Positions 42,527 to 52,518 of a stretch of DNA of 64,000 bases are shown piece after piece; within the stretch, counting starts at the first letter, position 1; each line of letters opens with the position of its first letter. Origin of the DNA: Methyloradius palustris (lineage in GTDB: Bacteria > Pseudomonadota > Gammaproteobacteria > Burkholderiales > Methylophilaceae); contig NZ_AP024110.1 of the NCBI RefSeq assembly GCF_019703875.1, positions 620,001-684,000 of the forward strand, in the 5' to 3' direction. The notes under the pieces were generated by a model. That model was not told the origin of the DNA. It was given only the letters and a program-made list of their open reading frames with translations, and made no database searches. Made by a program: the position numbers and the translations under genes.

Positions 42527-43478
42527 AGCCAGTCTCTTTTATGTCGATGATTTGATGCTGCTGGTTATAGACGGTACTAGAAAAATCGCCGTCAGTGGCA
42601 GCAATAATATTGCCGATACAACTGATAGGTAAAGTAAGTTCCTGGCTGATTTCAAGAATCTTGGCATGTTGAGATTTGGGTGCAGTAAAACATAGCTCGT
42701 AGTCATCACCACCTGCCAACACCAGCTTATGTATTGGCTTTTCATGCAGGTGATGGCTCACATAATTGCAAGTTGGCAACTGCTCAAGATGAATGTGCGC
42801 AGCTACTTTTGAGCGCTTTAAAATATGACCAAGGTCTGCCAGTAAGCCATCGGATATATCAATCATGCTATTCGCAATGTCGCGCAGTGCGATGCCCAGA
42901 TGTACTTTAGGTTCGGGCTGCTCTAATGCCAGACGATAAATGCTCATTTCACTTTCGCTCAAGGCTATTTTGTTTTGCAGCACGGCCAGTGCGAGCGCTG
43001 CTGTACCTAATTCCCCTGAGACCCAGATTTCGTCACCAATCTTGGCGTTATCACGCCTGATTGCTTTGCCTGCAGGCACTTCGCCCATAATCTGCACGCT
43101 TAAAGTAAGGGGCCCTCGCGTGGTGTCGCCGCCTATTAGGTCAACGCCAAAAGTTTCTGCACAGGCAAAAAATCCTTCAGAGAATTTGGCTAACCATTCT
43201 TCATTAATCTCTGGTAATGCAAGCCCCAGGGTTGCCCAGCGTGGCTTTGACCCCATTGCTGCCATGTCAGATAAATTGACAGCCAGTGTTTTCCAGCCCA
43301 ATTTGTAAGCATCAGTATCAGCAAAAAAGTGTGTGCCAGCAACTAATATATCTGTTGAAATGGCCAGTTCCATTCCCGCTGACGGCTTGATGAGCGCTGC
43401 ATCGTCGCCTACGCCAAGCAAGGCTTGCGGCGTATTGCGCGTAAAGTAGCGCTGAATTAGGTCGAATTCTGAAGCCAT
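42510..43478 (-). CDS. thiL: Thiamine-monophosphate kinase
   Basis: 322 residues. EFDLIQRYF, GVGDDAALIKPSAGMELAISTDILVAGTHF, VDLIGGDTTRGPLTLS and SMIDISDGLLADLGHI are ThiL motifs (ATP- and TMP-binding). It makes thiamine pyrophosphate. First of a three-gene overlapping set with pgpA and pncC; its start touches the stop of the mog gene. Confidence 0.95.
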   Translation of the reverse strand: MASEFDLIQRYFTRNTPQALLGVGDDAALIKPSAGMELAISTDILVAGTHFFADTDAYKLGWKTLAVNLSDMAAMGSKPRWATLGLALPEINEEWLAKFSEGFFACAETFGVDLIGGDTTRGPLTLSVQIMGEVPAGKAIRRDNAKIGDEIWVSGELGTAALALAVLQNKIALSESEMSIYRLALEQPEPKVHLGIALRDIANSMIDISDGLLADLGHILKRSKVAAHIHLEQLPTCNYVSHHLHEKPIHKLVLAGGDDYELCFTAPKSQHAKILEISQELTLPISCIGNIIAATDGDFSSTVYNQQHQIIDIKETGFDHFA

Positions 43479-44080
43479 TAGGAAGCGCTGGGCTTAGTGG
43501 CACGAATGGCAGATTTTGGCCTAAAGCTTTTAACAATGGCCTCGTTGGTCTCAATGTAAGGCCCGCCAATCAGGTCTATGCAATAAGGCACGGCAGCGAA
43601 TATGCCATTGACAATGATCTTGCCATCTTCGTCCTTCAGGCCTTCTAGCGTCTCAGCGATGGCTTTAGGTTGGCCTGGCAGGTTGATAATCAGACTTTGT
43701 TTGCGAATGACGGCTACTTGTCGTGAAAGAATGGCGGTCGGTACAAAGTACAGGCTAATCTGGCGCATTTGCTCGCCAAAACCTGGCATTTCTTTGTCTG
43801 CCACTGCTAATGTAGCTTCAGGCGTGACATCGCGTAAAGCAGGGCCAGTGCCGCCTGTGGTGAGTATCAGGTCACATTTTTCATGATCAACCAGATCAAT
43901 TAAGTTAGTTTCGATTTCAGGTTGTTCATCGGGGATGATGCGTGCAATATGGTGCCATTCAGTGGTCAGCGTTTTATCCAGCCAAGCTTTTAGCATGGGG
44001 ATGCCTTTATCTTCGTATTCGCCGCTGAATGCGCGGTCGCTGATAGAGACCAGGCCGATTTTAATGAATTCTTTTGTCAT
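43478..44080 (-). CDS. mog: Molybdopterin adenylyltransferase, MogA-like
   Basis: About 200 residues. IKIGLVSISDRAFSGEYEDKGIPML at the start, DLILTTGGTGPALRDVTPEATLAV with the GGTG motif, and INLPGQPKAIAETLEGL are characteristic. It adenylates molybdopterin in molybdenum cofactor synthesis. A TTG at 44092 extends the frame by four residues; ATG 44080 is preferred. Confidence 0.92.
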   Translation of the reverse strand: MTKEFIKIGLVSISDRAFSGEYEDKGIPMLKAWLDKTLTTEWHHIARIIPDEQPEIETNLIDLVDHEKCDLILTTGGTGPALRDVTPEATLAVADKEMPGFGEQMRQISLYFVPTAILSRQVAVIRKQSLIINLPGQPKAIAETLEGLKDEDGKIIVNGIFAAVPYCIDLIGGPYIETNEAIVKSFRPKSAIRATKPSAS

Positions 44081-44222
44081 TATGGTTGTCAATAAGTCGT
44101 AGGTAAAAATGAATCACTAAAAAGAATTAAAAATTAAACTGCAGAAAATAATTTAATCATACCATTAGCCCGCTGCACTCAAGGTAAGCTTGTGCAGTGG
44201 GGAATGATGACAGGAGAGGCAT

Positions 44223-45044
44223 ATGACACGCATTACCTTTGCTTTAATCTTGCTGCTCGGCCTTGTTGGTTGTGCAAGCAACAGTAGTAAACCAGTGAGC
44301 AGCCAAACAGGCGCAGTAAGTGCAGATAAACCAAATGCTGCAAATGCAATATCTAAACCAGCGACTGGAAACCCCTACGCAGACACATTCGTGAGTCGCG
44401 ATAGACCCACTGTAGCGCTCAAGCCTGATCCAGACGGCCCCAAAATATACGCTGGTGAATCTAAAGACGATGACTATCAGCGCATGCTGGAGCGTGGTTT
44501 CGATATGATCGGCTACTCAAGTTTTGATGGCATAGAGGTATCGCCAGATGCGCTTAAGGAGCAAGCCAAAAATATCAAGGCTGACGCAGTACTAGTTTAT
44601 ACAGAACGTGCAGACCCCAAGCAATTAACTGTCAATATGCAGCAGATACGCGACAAGATTGCAGCCAAAAAAGCAGCTGAAGGTAAACCTGTGGACGCGG
44701 ATAAAGCGGTAAGCCAGCCTGCGCCAGAGGTAAAACCGCAATACACCTATTTCGCTTCTTATTGGGTAAGGTTGCAACCGCCTATGATAGGCGTGCACGT
44801 TACTGGTCCAACCAAAGATGCTGATGTTAAGGGCCTGACGATTGTGGCTGTTGTGGCCGGTTCACCTGCCTCTAAAGCTGGTTTGCAGGCGGATGATATA
44901 TTGACCCAGATTGGTGATGTCGTGCTCGACAAGCCAGAGGAGCTGACCAAGTCTGCACACCTTTACGCAGGGCAAACCGCAAACGTGAATTATGTGCGCA
45001 ATGGTACGTCAGCAAAAACAACCATCATGCTGAATAGGCCGTAG
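44223..45044 (+). CDS. PDZ-domain lipoprotein
   Basis: 273 residues. Lipoprotein signal with lipobox GLVGC (Cys at residue 17), a low-complexity linker, a middle domain (YQRMLERGFDMIGYSSFDG ... ADAVLVYTERADPKQL), and a C-terminal PDZ domain (about 185-270: IVAVVAGSPASKAGLQADDILTQIGDVVLDKPEEL). Role unknown; PDZ lipoproteins often act in envelope quality control. AGGAGAG lies upstream of the ATG. Confidence 0.75.
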   Translation: MTRITFALILLLGLVGCASNSSKPVSSQTGAVSADKPNAANAISKPATGNPYADTFVSRDRPTVALKPDPDGPKIYAGESKDDDYQRMLERGFDMIGYSSFDGIEVSPDALKEQAKNIKADAVLVYTERADPKQLTVNMQQIRDKIAAKKAAEGKPVDADKAVSQPAPEVKPQYTYFASYWVRLQPPMIGVHVTGPTKDADVKGLTIVAVVAGSPASKAGLQADDILTQIGDVVLDKPEELTKSAHLYAGQTANVNYVRNGTSAKTTIMLNRP

Positions 45045-45191
45045 CCTTTCAGCGGCTCAAAGGCTAGCGTATGGCCTTTGAGCCATTCCAGGCATCTCAT
45101 TTTTCTAGTTGTTTGCTGGTTTATTGGCACGTATGTGCTGAGCATGGTTAAATAAAGCCACTCATCATTACAGTAAAGCTAATATCAATCC

Positions 45192-47195
45192 ATGATGGAA
45201 CAAATACTCAGCGATTACGCTTTAGCACCAGACAGCCCCGCTAAGCTGCTGACAAGACTGGTCGCACAGATACGTCCAGCGGCTAAGCAAAATATCGAAG
45301 CGCAACACTTGTACGCCACGCATGCCATACAGGCGCTATGCCACGTGCTTGAAACGCAGCCAAACTACGCCACTATTTTGCGTACTGCTATCCTGGATTT
45401 GCTGGGTAAGCATAAGCCTGTGTCTTTGCTGGTGGATTCTGGCATACACCCTAGTAGCGGATTCTTTACTGAAATATTCAGACGCATTGGCCACAAGTTA
45501 TTGCCCGATGCCGTTAATCCGCTCTACCTGAAAGACTTGTTTGCGCTGATTTTCCCTAATCGCCGTGATGAGGATTGGGTGATTGCCGTGCCCGATACGG
45601 TATGGCTAGAGCTCATGCAGGCATTGCATTTTGAGCAAGCTGAGAATGATATAGCAAAGGAATGCCAGCGCCGTTTGCTGGATGCCTTGCAAGTGCTTTC
45701 TTACCGTTTATCAGCCTCTGGTTTAGAGCCTGAGCTGATATTGAATCACCCAGAACTTGAAGATCACGCCTCACCTTTCATCGTGCAGAATATCGAGCTG
45801 GGTGACTTTTTGTCAGACCCCGATGAACAATCGCACGATATCAAACATATCCTGGTGATGCTGGACCAATGTCGCCAGGTGATTGCCAAAATCCGCCGCA
45901 ATAGTTCTGTGACTGGTACTAGTATTCGCCTGACTTTCTTGTTGCAACGCATGTCGCAGCAAATTAAGCGTCTTGAAGACTTATTGAGCATTACCATCAG
46001 TTTGCGCGCTGGCGAAAGTGCTCACGCAGACTGCATCAAACTGTTCAAGGCGCTGGTTTCAGCAGAGTGCCACAAGAATGATGTGCGCAAACACTGGCGC
46101 GAAAATATGGAGATATTGGCACTGCGGGTGACTGAAAACGCCAGCCGTACGGGCGAACATTACATCACCGAATCACGCAGTGAGTATTTCAGCCTGATGC
46201 GTTCTGCCATGGGCGCGGGCATCATCATCGCAATCATGGCGATGATTAAAATCATCACGGCTAAACAGCACTATGCCCCGCTGACTGAGGGTATTTTGTT
46301 CAGCCTAAATTATGGCTTGGGCTTTGTCATCATTCATATCCTGCATTTCACTGTGGCTACTAAACAACCCGCGATGACGGCTGCTGCCATCGCCGCCAGC
46401 ATTGACCATAGTGACGGTAAAAGCAAAGAGATGGATAGTCTGGTGAATATTATTGCGCAGACCATACGCAGCCAGACCATCGCCATTATCGGCAATATCT
46501 CGCTGGCAGTACCCGTTGCAGTATTGATTGGCTGGAGCATTCAGATGTGCCTTGGCCATCACTTTATTGATGTAGATAAAGCGCACAAACTTTTAAGTGA
46601 CCTTGATTTTAGACATGGCGCACCGCTGATTTATGCAGGTATTGCGGGAGTTTGCTTATTCTTGTCTGGCTTGATTGCGGGTTACCACGACAATCTGGCG
46701 GTGTATAACAAGATTCCGCAGCGCCTGCGTGCTTTGGGCTGGTTAAAGAAATTGCTTGGGCAACCACGACTCGACAGAGTGGCTACCTATATAGAAAACA
46801 ATCTGGGTGCGCTGGCGGGTAACTTCTATTTTGGCTGCTTGTTGGGCGGCATGTCTGCGCTTGGGGTTTTGCTCGGCTTGCCGATTGATATTCGCCATAT
46901 TGCTTTTTCTTCAGCATTCGTTGGGTTTTCATTCATGGCGATGGATTTCAACATCACATGGCAATTGGTCGTAATTGCAACCTCAAGTGTGCTGCTCATT
47001 GGTACTGTGAACTTGCTAGTGAGTTTTAGCCTGGCGCTCTACGTGGCCATGAAGTCGAGAAAAGTGACGTTTGCACAGTGGCGGTACTTGCTCAAAAATA
47101 TCTTGCTAAGACTATGGCGTAAGCCGGGAGATTTTTTCTTGCCGCCCAAAAAGTCACAGGCCAGTGAAGTTGCTGCTGATTCCAGCGGCCATTAA
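45192..47195 (+). CDS. SpecificRecomb-family membrane protein
   Basis: 667 residues. The N-terminal third is soluble and helical; from about residue 340 there are several membrane segments (GIIIAIMAMIKIITA, NYGLGFVIIHILHFTVATKQPAMTAAAIAASI, IAIIGNISLAVPVAVLIGW, and others), then a basic tail. It matches the betaproteobacterial family labelled site-specific recombinase, but it has no recombinase catalytic motif that I can see, and multiple membrane helices speak against that name. Convergent with the antiporter gene, overlapping by 4 bases. Confidence 0.7.
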   Translation: MMEQILSDYALAPDSPAKLLTRLVAQIRPAAKQNIEAQHLYATHAIQALCHVLETQPNYATILRTAILDLLGKHKPVSLLVDSGIHPSSGFFTEIFRRIGHKLLPDAVNPLYLKDLFALIFPNRRDEDWVIAVPDTVWLELMQALHFEQAENDIAKECQRRLLDALQVLSYRLSASGLEPELILNHPELEDHASPFIVQNIELGDFLSDPDEQSHDIKHILVMLDQCRQVIAKIRRNSSVTGTSIRLTFLLQRMSQQIKRLEDLLSITISLRAGESAHADCIKLFKALVSAECHKNDVRKHWRENMEILALRVTENASRTGEHYITESRSEYFSLMRSAMGAGIIIAIMAMIKIITAKQHYAPLTEGILFSLNYGLGFVIIHILHFTVATKQPAMTAAAIAASIDHSDGKSKEMDSLVNIIAQTIRSQTIAIIGNISLAVPVAVLIGWSIQMCLGHHFIDVDKAHKLLSDLDFRHGAPLIYAGIAGVCLFLSGLIAGYHDNLAVYNKIPQRLRALGWLKKLLGQPRLDRVATYIENNLGALAGNFYFGCLLGGMSALGVLLGLPIDIRHIAFSSAFVGFSFMAMDFNITWQLVVIATSSVLLIGTVNLLVSFSLALYVAMKSRKVTFAQWRYLLKNILLRLWRKPGDFFLPPKKSQASEVAADSSGH

Positions 47196-48445
47196 AGCAG
47201 TATAAAAAAGATCGCTGCCACAATCGTGGGCGGTAGCGCGCCCAGTAATAGTCCACCAGCGCTGATGGATTCATCCGCAAAGCCACGTTTTAACAGCGTT
47301 ATCCCAGCAGGATTGGGCGCATTGGCAATCACGGTTAGCCCGCCACCAGTGACAGCGCCTGCCATTAACATGTATTTGGCTGGGTCAGACATGCCGGAAA
47401 TCAATGAGCCTAGATAAGTCAGTGCAGCGTTATCGGTAATCGCTGTTAGTGCGGTTGCGCCGAAAAAGAGTTGTATCGGCTTGAGGGCAGAGACAATCGG
47501 TTGCAGCCACCACTGTTGCAAACCACCCAAGACAACTAGGCCTGCAAGGAAAAAGCCAACCAATAGGCCTTCTTTTAATATCAAGGGTGTTTGATAGCGC
47601 TCATAGGCCTGAGTAAAGCCGAGAAATAGCATGAACAGACCAATAAACACCACAGTGTGATGCGCAAATATCACCACGCTGGCCAAGAATGCCAGATGAA
47701 TCAGGCTCACTGTTAATGGCGTTTTTAACGCAGCCACATCTGCTTTTGGCGCTTGCGTGAAGTATTTGCGCAATAAAAACGTGACTACAGTTGCGTTGAT
47801 CGCCACGGCAATCGCCGCTTTGTAGCCAAAATTCTGCATCATGAACAGGCTATCCCATTGCCAGGTATTCGCGACCATCAACACAGGCGGTGCTGCGTAA
47901 GAGGTCAGGGTGCCGCCAATCGATATATTCACAAACAGTACACCAAGTGCTGCATATTTAAGCCATTCGGGGATGCCCTCGCGAAACACCAAGGGCGCGA
48001 GCATGAGGGCTGCCAATGTCATTGCGGCAGGTTCAGTGATGAGTGAGCCTATCAGTGGCACTAGAGCAAGGCTCAGCCATACTTGGCCTAATGTTGAATT
48101 CAGCGGTAGTACACTGGCCACGCCTTTAACCACTGATTTAACAAGTTGTAGCACAGGGTTGGATGCGGCCACTACCATGATCACAAATACAAACAAGGGC
48201 TCTGTGTAATGGCGCGACTCAACATACTCAAGCGCATGGCTACCGCCACTCACAAACGCCATCAAGCCGATCAGGATAAATGCCCAAAAGCCAAACACCA
48301 CCTCAATCTCACCTAGCAGGTGGAAAAGCCCTGCATGTTTGGGGTGGCGATGCGCCATGACTTCAAAAGACTTGGCGGCAAACGTGTGTATCAGCGCCAG
48401 CGCAAAAATAATCGCTGCAATAACGCTGATCGTGTCTATTGTCAC
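47192..48445 (-). CDS. Putative Na+/H+ antiporter (integral membrane)
   Basis: 417 residues with about ten hydrophobic segments. FGFWAFILIGLMAFVSGGSHALEYVESRHYTEPLFVFVIMVVAASNPVLQLV and GVLFVNISIGGTLTSYAAPPVLMVANTWQWDS resemble the family annotated as putative Na+/H+ antiporter. ITDNAALTYLGSLISGMSD and GGGLTVIANAPNPAGITLLKRGF near the end resemble transport-site regions of the larger ion-transporter superfamily. Its ATG overlaps the darP stop by 4 bases. Confidence 0.75.
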   Translation of the reverse strand: MTIDTISVIAAIIFALALIHTFAAKSFEVMAHRHPKHAGLFHLLGEIEVVFGFWAFILIGLMAFVSGGSHALEYVESRHYTEPLFVFVIMVVAASNPVLQLVKSVVKGVASVLPLNSTLGQVWLSLALVPLIGSLITEPAAMTLAALMLAPLVFREGIPEWLKYAALGVLFVNISIGGTLTSYAAPPVLMVANTWQWDSLFMMQNFGYKAAIAVAINATVVTFLLRKYFTQAPKADVAALKTPLTVSLIHLAFLASVVIFAHHTVVFIGLFMLFLGFTQAYERYQTPLILKEGLLVGFFLAGLVVLGGLQQWWLQPIVSALKPIQLFFGATALTAITDNAALTYLGSLISGMSDPAKYMLMAGAVTGGGLTVIANAPNPAGITLLKRGFADESISAGGLLLGALPPTIVAAIFFILL

Positions 48446-49005
48446 TCGGCTTCTCCAGCGACATCAGGGGCAGATGATTCGCTGTTTTCACGTAATAAGG
48501 CAAATAGTGCGCGGCTACTCTTTGGTGGCTTGTTGGCGGTTTGTTCACGCTGCGCATTGCGAATCAGTGCACGCATCTGCTGGCTATCAGTTTGTGGGTA
48601 TTTGATCATCCATTCCGATATAAGGCTATCATCCGCAATCAGGCGGTCGCGCCAGCGTTCTAGTTGATGGAAATAGGCATTCTCCGCGCTATGTTTACCA
48701 TCCCAGCGCTGTAGTTGATCAATAATCGGTGCTACCTCTACTTCGCGCATCAGGCTGCCGATATATTGTTTTTGGCGACGCGTCGCACCGTTGGCCGTGA
48801 TGCGCTTAGCTTCATTAACGGCATCCAGCAATCTTTCAGGCAAATCCAGCTTAGCCAGCCTCTCTTTTGAGAGGCCGATCAACCGCACACCTATATCTTG
48901 CAGCTCATCCATTTCGGCTTTGCGTTTTGTTTTGCTGATGGGCTCATCGCCATCTTGGTCTTCATATTCATTCATATTGCTGTTGTATATCTCATTAGGT
49001 TTCAT
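48442..49005 (-). CDS. darP: Ribosome biogenesis factor DarP (YjgA)
   Basis: About 187 residues of the DUF615 family: PISKTKRKAEMDELQDIGVRLIGLSKERLAKLDLPERLLDAVNEAKRI, then RRQKQYIGSLMREVE and RWRDRLIADDSLISEWM. It acts in late 50S assembly. Starts at 49005 (MKPNEIY) and 48975 (MNEYEDQ) are both possible; the longer frame to 49062 would overlap pmbA. The divergent pmbA-yjgA pair is conserved in many proteobacteria. Confidence 0.88.
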   Translation of the reverse strand: MKPNEIYNSNMNEYEDQDGDEPISKTKRKAEMDELQDIGVRLIGLSKERLAKLDLPERLLDAVNEAKRITANGATRRQKQYIGSLMREVEVAPIIDQLQRWDGKHSAENAYFHQLERWRDRLIADDSLISEWMIKYPQTDSQQMRALIRNAQREQTANKPPKSSRALFALLRENSESSAPDVAGEAE

Positions 49006-49043
49006 GCTGGGGTATGATAACAGTTTTTCGCAAAGAGCCCGCC

Positions 49044-50405
49044 GTGAGCCAGTCAGACACACATCAATCCCTAGGTTTTAACTACTCGCTGGACGACCTG
49101 AAAGCCATGAGCGCACAGGTGCTGCAACTAGCCAAAAGTGCTGGTGCAAGCGCTGCAGATGCAGAGATCAGCCTGGGCGTGGGTCAAAATGTCTCAGTCC
49201 GCATGGGCGAGACTGAAACCATAGAATACAACCGCGATAAAGGCATGTCAGTGACTGTCTATTTCGGCCAGCAACGCGGCAATGCCAGTACTTCAGACTT
49301 ATCCCCTAAAGCGCTGCAAGACACCGTTGCCGCTGCCTGCAACATTGCCAAATATACGGCACAAGATGAATTCTGTGGCTTGGCCGATGCCGAGCTGATG
49401 GCAAAAGACTTTCCCGAGCTGGATTTGTATCACCCTTGGGCATTATCGGTGGAAGAAGCCATATTGCTCGCAAAAGAGTGTGAAGCTGCGGCGCTTGAAG
49501 TTGATAGCCGTATCCAGAATTCTGAAGGTGCATCAGTCTCAATTTCCGAAGGTCTATTTGCCTATGCCAATAGCCACGGCTTTGTTGGCGGTTACCCTAC
49601 AAGCCGGCATGGCATTAGCTGCTCAGTCATTGCTGAAGAGGGCGAATCAATGCAGCGCGATTACTGGTATAGCTCAACGCGCTCAGCAGAAGATTTAGAT
49701 AGCCCAGCCAATATCGGCCGCATTGCTGGTGACCGTGCTGTGCGCCGCTTGGGCAGCCGTGCCATCAAAACTGCACAAGTGCCAGTGTTGTTTGAAGCGC
49801 CCTTAGCATCAGGCCTCATTTCAAGTTTAATCTCTGCCATCTCTGGTGGTAGCTTGTATCGCAAATCTTCATTTTTGCTAGACAGCTTGGGTAAGCAGGT
49901 CATGTCGTCCAATATCAGTATTATCGAAACACCGCACTTGAAACGCGGCTTGGCGAGCGCGCCATTCGATAATGAAGGCGTCACTACTAGCCCGCGCACT
50001 TTGGTAAAAGACGGCATTCTTCAAGGTTATGTTTTGTCCACCTACTCTGCTCGCAAGCTTGGCATGAAAACCACAGGCAACGCAGGCGGAAACCATAACC
50101 TAATCATCAGCCATGGCGATCAAGACTTAAACGGACTGCTGAAAATCATGGGCACAGGATTGTTGGTTACTGAATTACTCGGCCACGGTTTGAATATGGT
50201 CACAGGCGACTATTCACGAGGTGCCGCAGGTTTCTGGGTGGAGAATGGTGTGATTGCTTATCCAGTTGAAGAGATCACTATCGCTGGCAATATGAAAGAT
50301 ATGCTGATGCAGATCGTGGCAGTGGGTAATGATGTGTTGGTACAAGGCTCCAAGCAGACAGGCTCAATTTTGATTGAGCGCATGACGGTAGCAGCAGGAG
50401 AATAA
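49044..50405 (+). CDS. pmbA: TldE/PmbA, subunit of the TldD/E metalloprotease
   Basis: About 453 residues. VSVRMGETETIEYNRDKGMSVTVYFGQQRGNAST is the family N-terminal core; the C-terminal part holds GLLVTELLGHGLNMVTGDYSRGAAGFWVENG and a tail GSKQTGSILIERMTVAAGE. With TldD it degrades unfolded peptides and matures some modified peptides. GTG 49044 (MSQSDTHQ) is preferred over ATG 49014, which has no usable ribosome site; either keeps the domain complete. Confidence 0.92.
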   Translation: MSQSDTHQSLGFNYSLDDLKAMSAQVLQLAKSAGASAADAEISLGVGQNVSVRMGETETIEYNRDKGMSVTVYFGQQRGNASTSDLSPKALQDTVAAACNIAKYTAQDEFCGLADAELMAKDFPELDLYHPWALSVEEAILLAKECEAAALEVDSRIQNSEGASVSISEGLFAYANSHGFVGGYPTSRHGISCSVIAEEGESMQRDYWYSSTRSAEDLDSPANIGRIAGDRAVRRLGSRAIKTAQVPVLFEAPLASGLISSLISAISGGSLYRKSSFLLDSLGKQVMSSNISIIETPHLKRGLASAPFDNEGVTTSPRTLVKDGILQGYVLSTYSARKLGMKTTGNAGGNHNLIISHGDQDLNGLLKIMGTGLLVTELLGHGLNMVTGDYSRGAAGFWVENGVIAYPVEEITIAGNMKDMLMQIVAVGNDVLVQGSKQTGSILIERMTVAAGE

Positions 50406-50450
50406 GCCAAGTTAAGAAATCGATCATATGCATTAAGTTGTATTGCACAT

Positions 50451-50485
50451 AAAACAAAAGCCCCGAAAATCGGAGCTTTTGTTTT
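50451..50485. terminator. Bidirectional terminator between pmbA and mlaA
   Basis: CAAAAGCCCCGA at 50455-50466 pairs with TCGGAGCTTTTG at 50470-50481 (11 of 12 pairs), with AAA as loop and A/T runs on both sides. Confidence 0.9.
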
Positions 50486-50514
50486 ATTACTTATTCTTTA
50501 AAATTACTTGTTTT

Positions 50515-51267
50515 CTATTTGGTTTCTGGTGCAGGAGCCACTGTTGCTGGTTCACTACCATCATCACCATTGTTGAGCACTGTACCATCATTATCAGCAA
50601 CTTGATTAGCACGACGTTCGAGGTAGGCATCACGCATGAAAGCATACGGATCAAGTGCTGCTTCATCCAGCAAATCGCTGGCAGGCAGGTATTGAGCACG
50701 TTTGTCTACAATATAGAGTAAGCGGCCAAGGTTGCGTGTTCTTGGATCATCTACGTAGCTAATTGGGTCAAATGCCAGCGTATCAACAACCAAACCAGTA
50801 GTATCGCGCACACTGCTTGGGCCGATGAACGGCAATACCAAGTAAGCGCCATCACCTACACCCCAGTAGCCCAATGTTTGGCCGAAATCTTCAGTGTGCT
50901 TAGGCACGTTATCCATAGAAGCAACATCAATGAAACCTGCAATACCGAAGGTACTATTGATGACGAAACGACCAGCTTCGCTGGTTGCATTAGCAATCTT
51001 GAATTGCAACAGATTATTGATTGCAGAAACAAACGTATTCAAGTTGCGGAAGAAGTTACCTACCCCCGTGCGCACTGGGCTTGGTAGTACTGCTTTGTAT
51101 GCACCAGCGACTGGTTTGATAACTGCTTTGTCGGCAACGTCATTAAATTTATAAACGCCGCGGTTGAATCCTTCAATTGGGTCTTTGTTTGCTTGGGTGG
51201 CACAACCACTTAGTAATGAAGTGGTCAAAACGATGCTGGCAATCAAGCCTAAAGTGTTGATACGCAT
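50515..51267 (-). CDS. mlaA: MlaA (VacJ), outer-membrane lipid asymmetry lipoprotein
   Basis: About 250 residues. Lipobox LLSGC (Cys at residue 22), then DPIEGFNRGVYKFNDVADKAVIKPVAGAYKAVLPSPVRTGVGNFFRNL, the MlaA signature, and FGQTLGYWGVGDGAYLVLPFIGPSSVRDTTG. It removes misplaced phospholipid from the outer leaflet. ATG 51267 chosen; the frame opens at TTG 51279. The Glu/Pro-rich C-terminal tail is variable in the family. Confidence 0.94.
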   Translation of the reverse strand: MRINTLGLIASIVLTTSLLSGCATQANKDPIEGFNRGVYKFNDVADKAVIKPVAGAYKAVLPSPVRTGVGNFFRNLNTFVSAINNLLQFKIANATSEAGRFVINSTFGIAGFIDVASMDNVPKHTEDFGQTLGYWGVGDGAYLVLPFIGPSSVRDTTGLVVDTLAFDPISYVDDPRTRNLGRLLYIVDKRAQYLPASDLLDEAALDPYAFMRDAYLERRANQVADNDGTVLNNGDDGSEPATVAPAPETK

Positions 51268-51467
51268 TAAATGTTCCAAACCTTTTTTTATTTATTCAAA
51301 CTGATTGGCTTAAACTGCAAGCTATTAGGCCAGACTTTAACCGAGCCCCCGATTATTGTCTATCCTCGAACCGTGATATTGCTGTTTTGTTGTAAAAAAG
51401 TAACACATTTTGACACTATATTTTGCAAGTCCATTCAGCCCATTATGATCTACCAGAAAGGCAGCAT

Positions 51468-52487
51468 ATGCCCGCTACATCACTTTCAGAATATTTGATC
51501 GAAAAACAGAAAAAGCTAGCCCATCTGAATGATGGCTTAGTCAGTGTGTTAGTGGACCTTGCAGAGGCCTGTAAAAAAACCGCGCACGCCGTAAATCAGG
51601 GTGCGTTGACGCATTCGCTCGAAAGCCTGGATTCAATCAATGTACAGGGTGAAAAGCAGCAGGCACTGGATGTGATCAGTAATGATATTTTTCTGGCGTT
51701 TGCTGATCAAAACAAGCATGTGGCTGGTCTGGTTTCAGAAGAGTTGCCAGATGTTTATTTTCCACATCATCTTCAGTCAGATGCCGATCAATTCCCAGCG
51801 CAGCGATATTTGCTTGCGTTTGATCCTCTTGATGGCTCCTCTAACGTGAGCCTGAATATTTCAGTTGGGTCTATCTTTTCAGTACTGCCATGTCCTGATG
51901 CAGTTCAACAACCTCAGGCGCAAGCCTTTTTGCAGGCTGGCAAGCATCAAGTGTGTGCTGGCTATGCGATGTATGGGTTCTCTACTATGCTGGTCATCAC
52001 GCTGGGCGATGGGGTCGATTGTTTTACACTCGATGAAACTACGGATGAATTTGTACTGACATCACCAGAGATGAAAATCCCACAAGATGCGAATGAATTC
52101 GCTATCAATATGTCGCATCAGCGCTTTTGGGAGCCAGCAATGCAGCGCTATGTAGGTGAATGCTTGCAAGGTGTTGAGGGTGTGCGAAAAAAGGATTTCA
52201 ACATGCGCTGGGTCGCTTCTATGGTGGCAGAGGTGCACCGTATTTTGGTGCGTGGTGGAGTCTTTATGTATCCAACGGATAGCAAGATTAAGAAACAGGG
52301 TGGAAAATTACGTTTGCTATACGAAGCCAATCCAATGAGTTTTATCGTTGAACAAGCAGGTGGGGCTTCAAGCACTGCTTATGAACGGATATTGGACATA
52401 ATCCCCGATCATATACACCAGCGCGTTGGCGTGGTGTTAGGTGCTAAGCATGAAGTTGAGTTAGTGAACGCTTATCACAATCGCTAA
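51468..52487 (+). CDS. fbp: Fructose-1,6-bisphosphatase, class I
   Basis: 339 residues. LAFDPLDGSSNVSLNISVGSIFSVL is the metal-binding signature; SMVAEVHRILVRGGVFMYPTDSKIKKQGGKLRLLYEANPMSFIVEQAGG the substrate region. It hydrolyses fructose 1,6-bisphosphate in gluconeogenesis and sugar-phosphate cycling, which also supplies the ribulose monophosphate cycle of methylotrophs. ATG 51468 has AAAGG upstream; the 51423 start is less likely. Confidence 0.96.
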   Translation: MPATSLSEYLIEKQKKLAHLNDGLVSVLVDLAEACKKTAHAVNQGALTHSLESLDSINVQGEKQQALDVISNDIFLAFADQNKHVAGLVSEELPDVYFPHHLQSDADQFPAQRYLLAFDPLDGSSNVSLNISVGSIFSVLPCPDAVQQPQAQAFLQAGKHQVCAGYAMYGFSTMLVITLGDGVDCFTLDETTDEFVLTSPEMKIPQDANEFAINMSHQRFWEPAMQRYVGECLQGVEGVRKKDFNMRWVASMVAEVHRILVRGGVFMYPTDSKIKKQGGKLRLLYEANPMSFIVEQAGGASSTAYERILDIIPDHIHQRVGVVLGAKHEVELVNAYHNR

Positions 52488-52518
52488 TGATCAATAGACC
52501 GTATTGGCCTGATTTAGC

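Noticed and set aside
45192..47195. True site-specific recombinase
   Set aside because: Several membrane segments and no Tyr or Ser recombinase catalytic set are visible, so the family name is probably historical.
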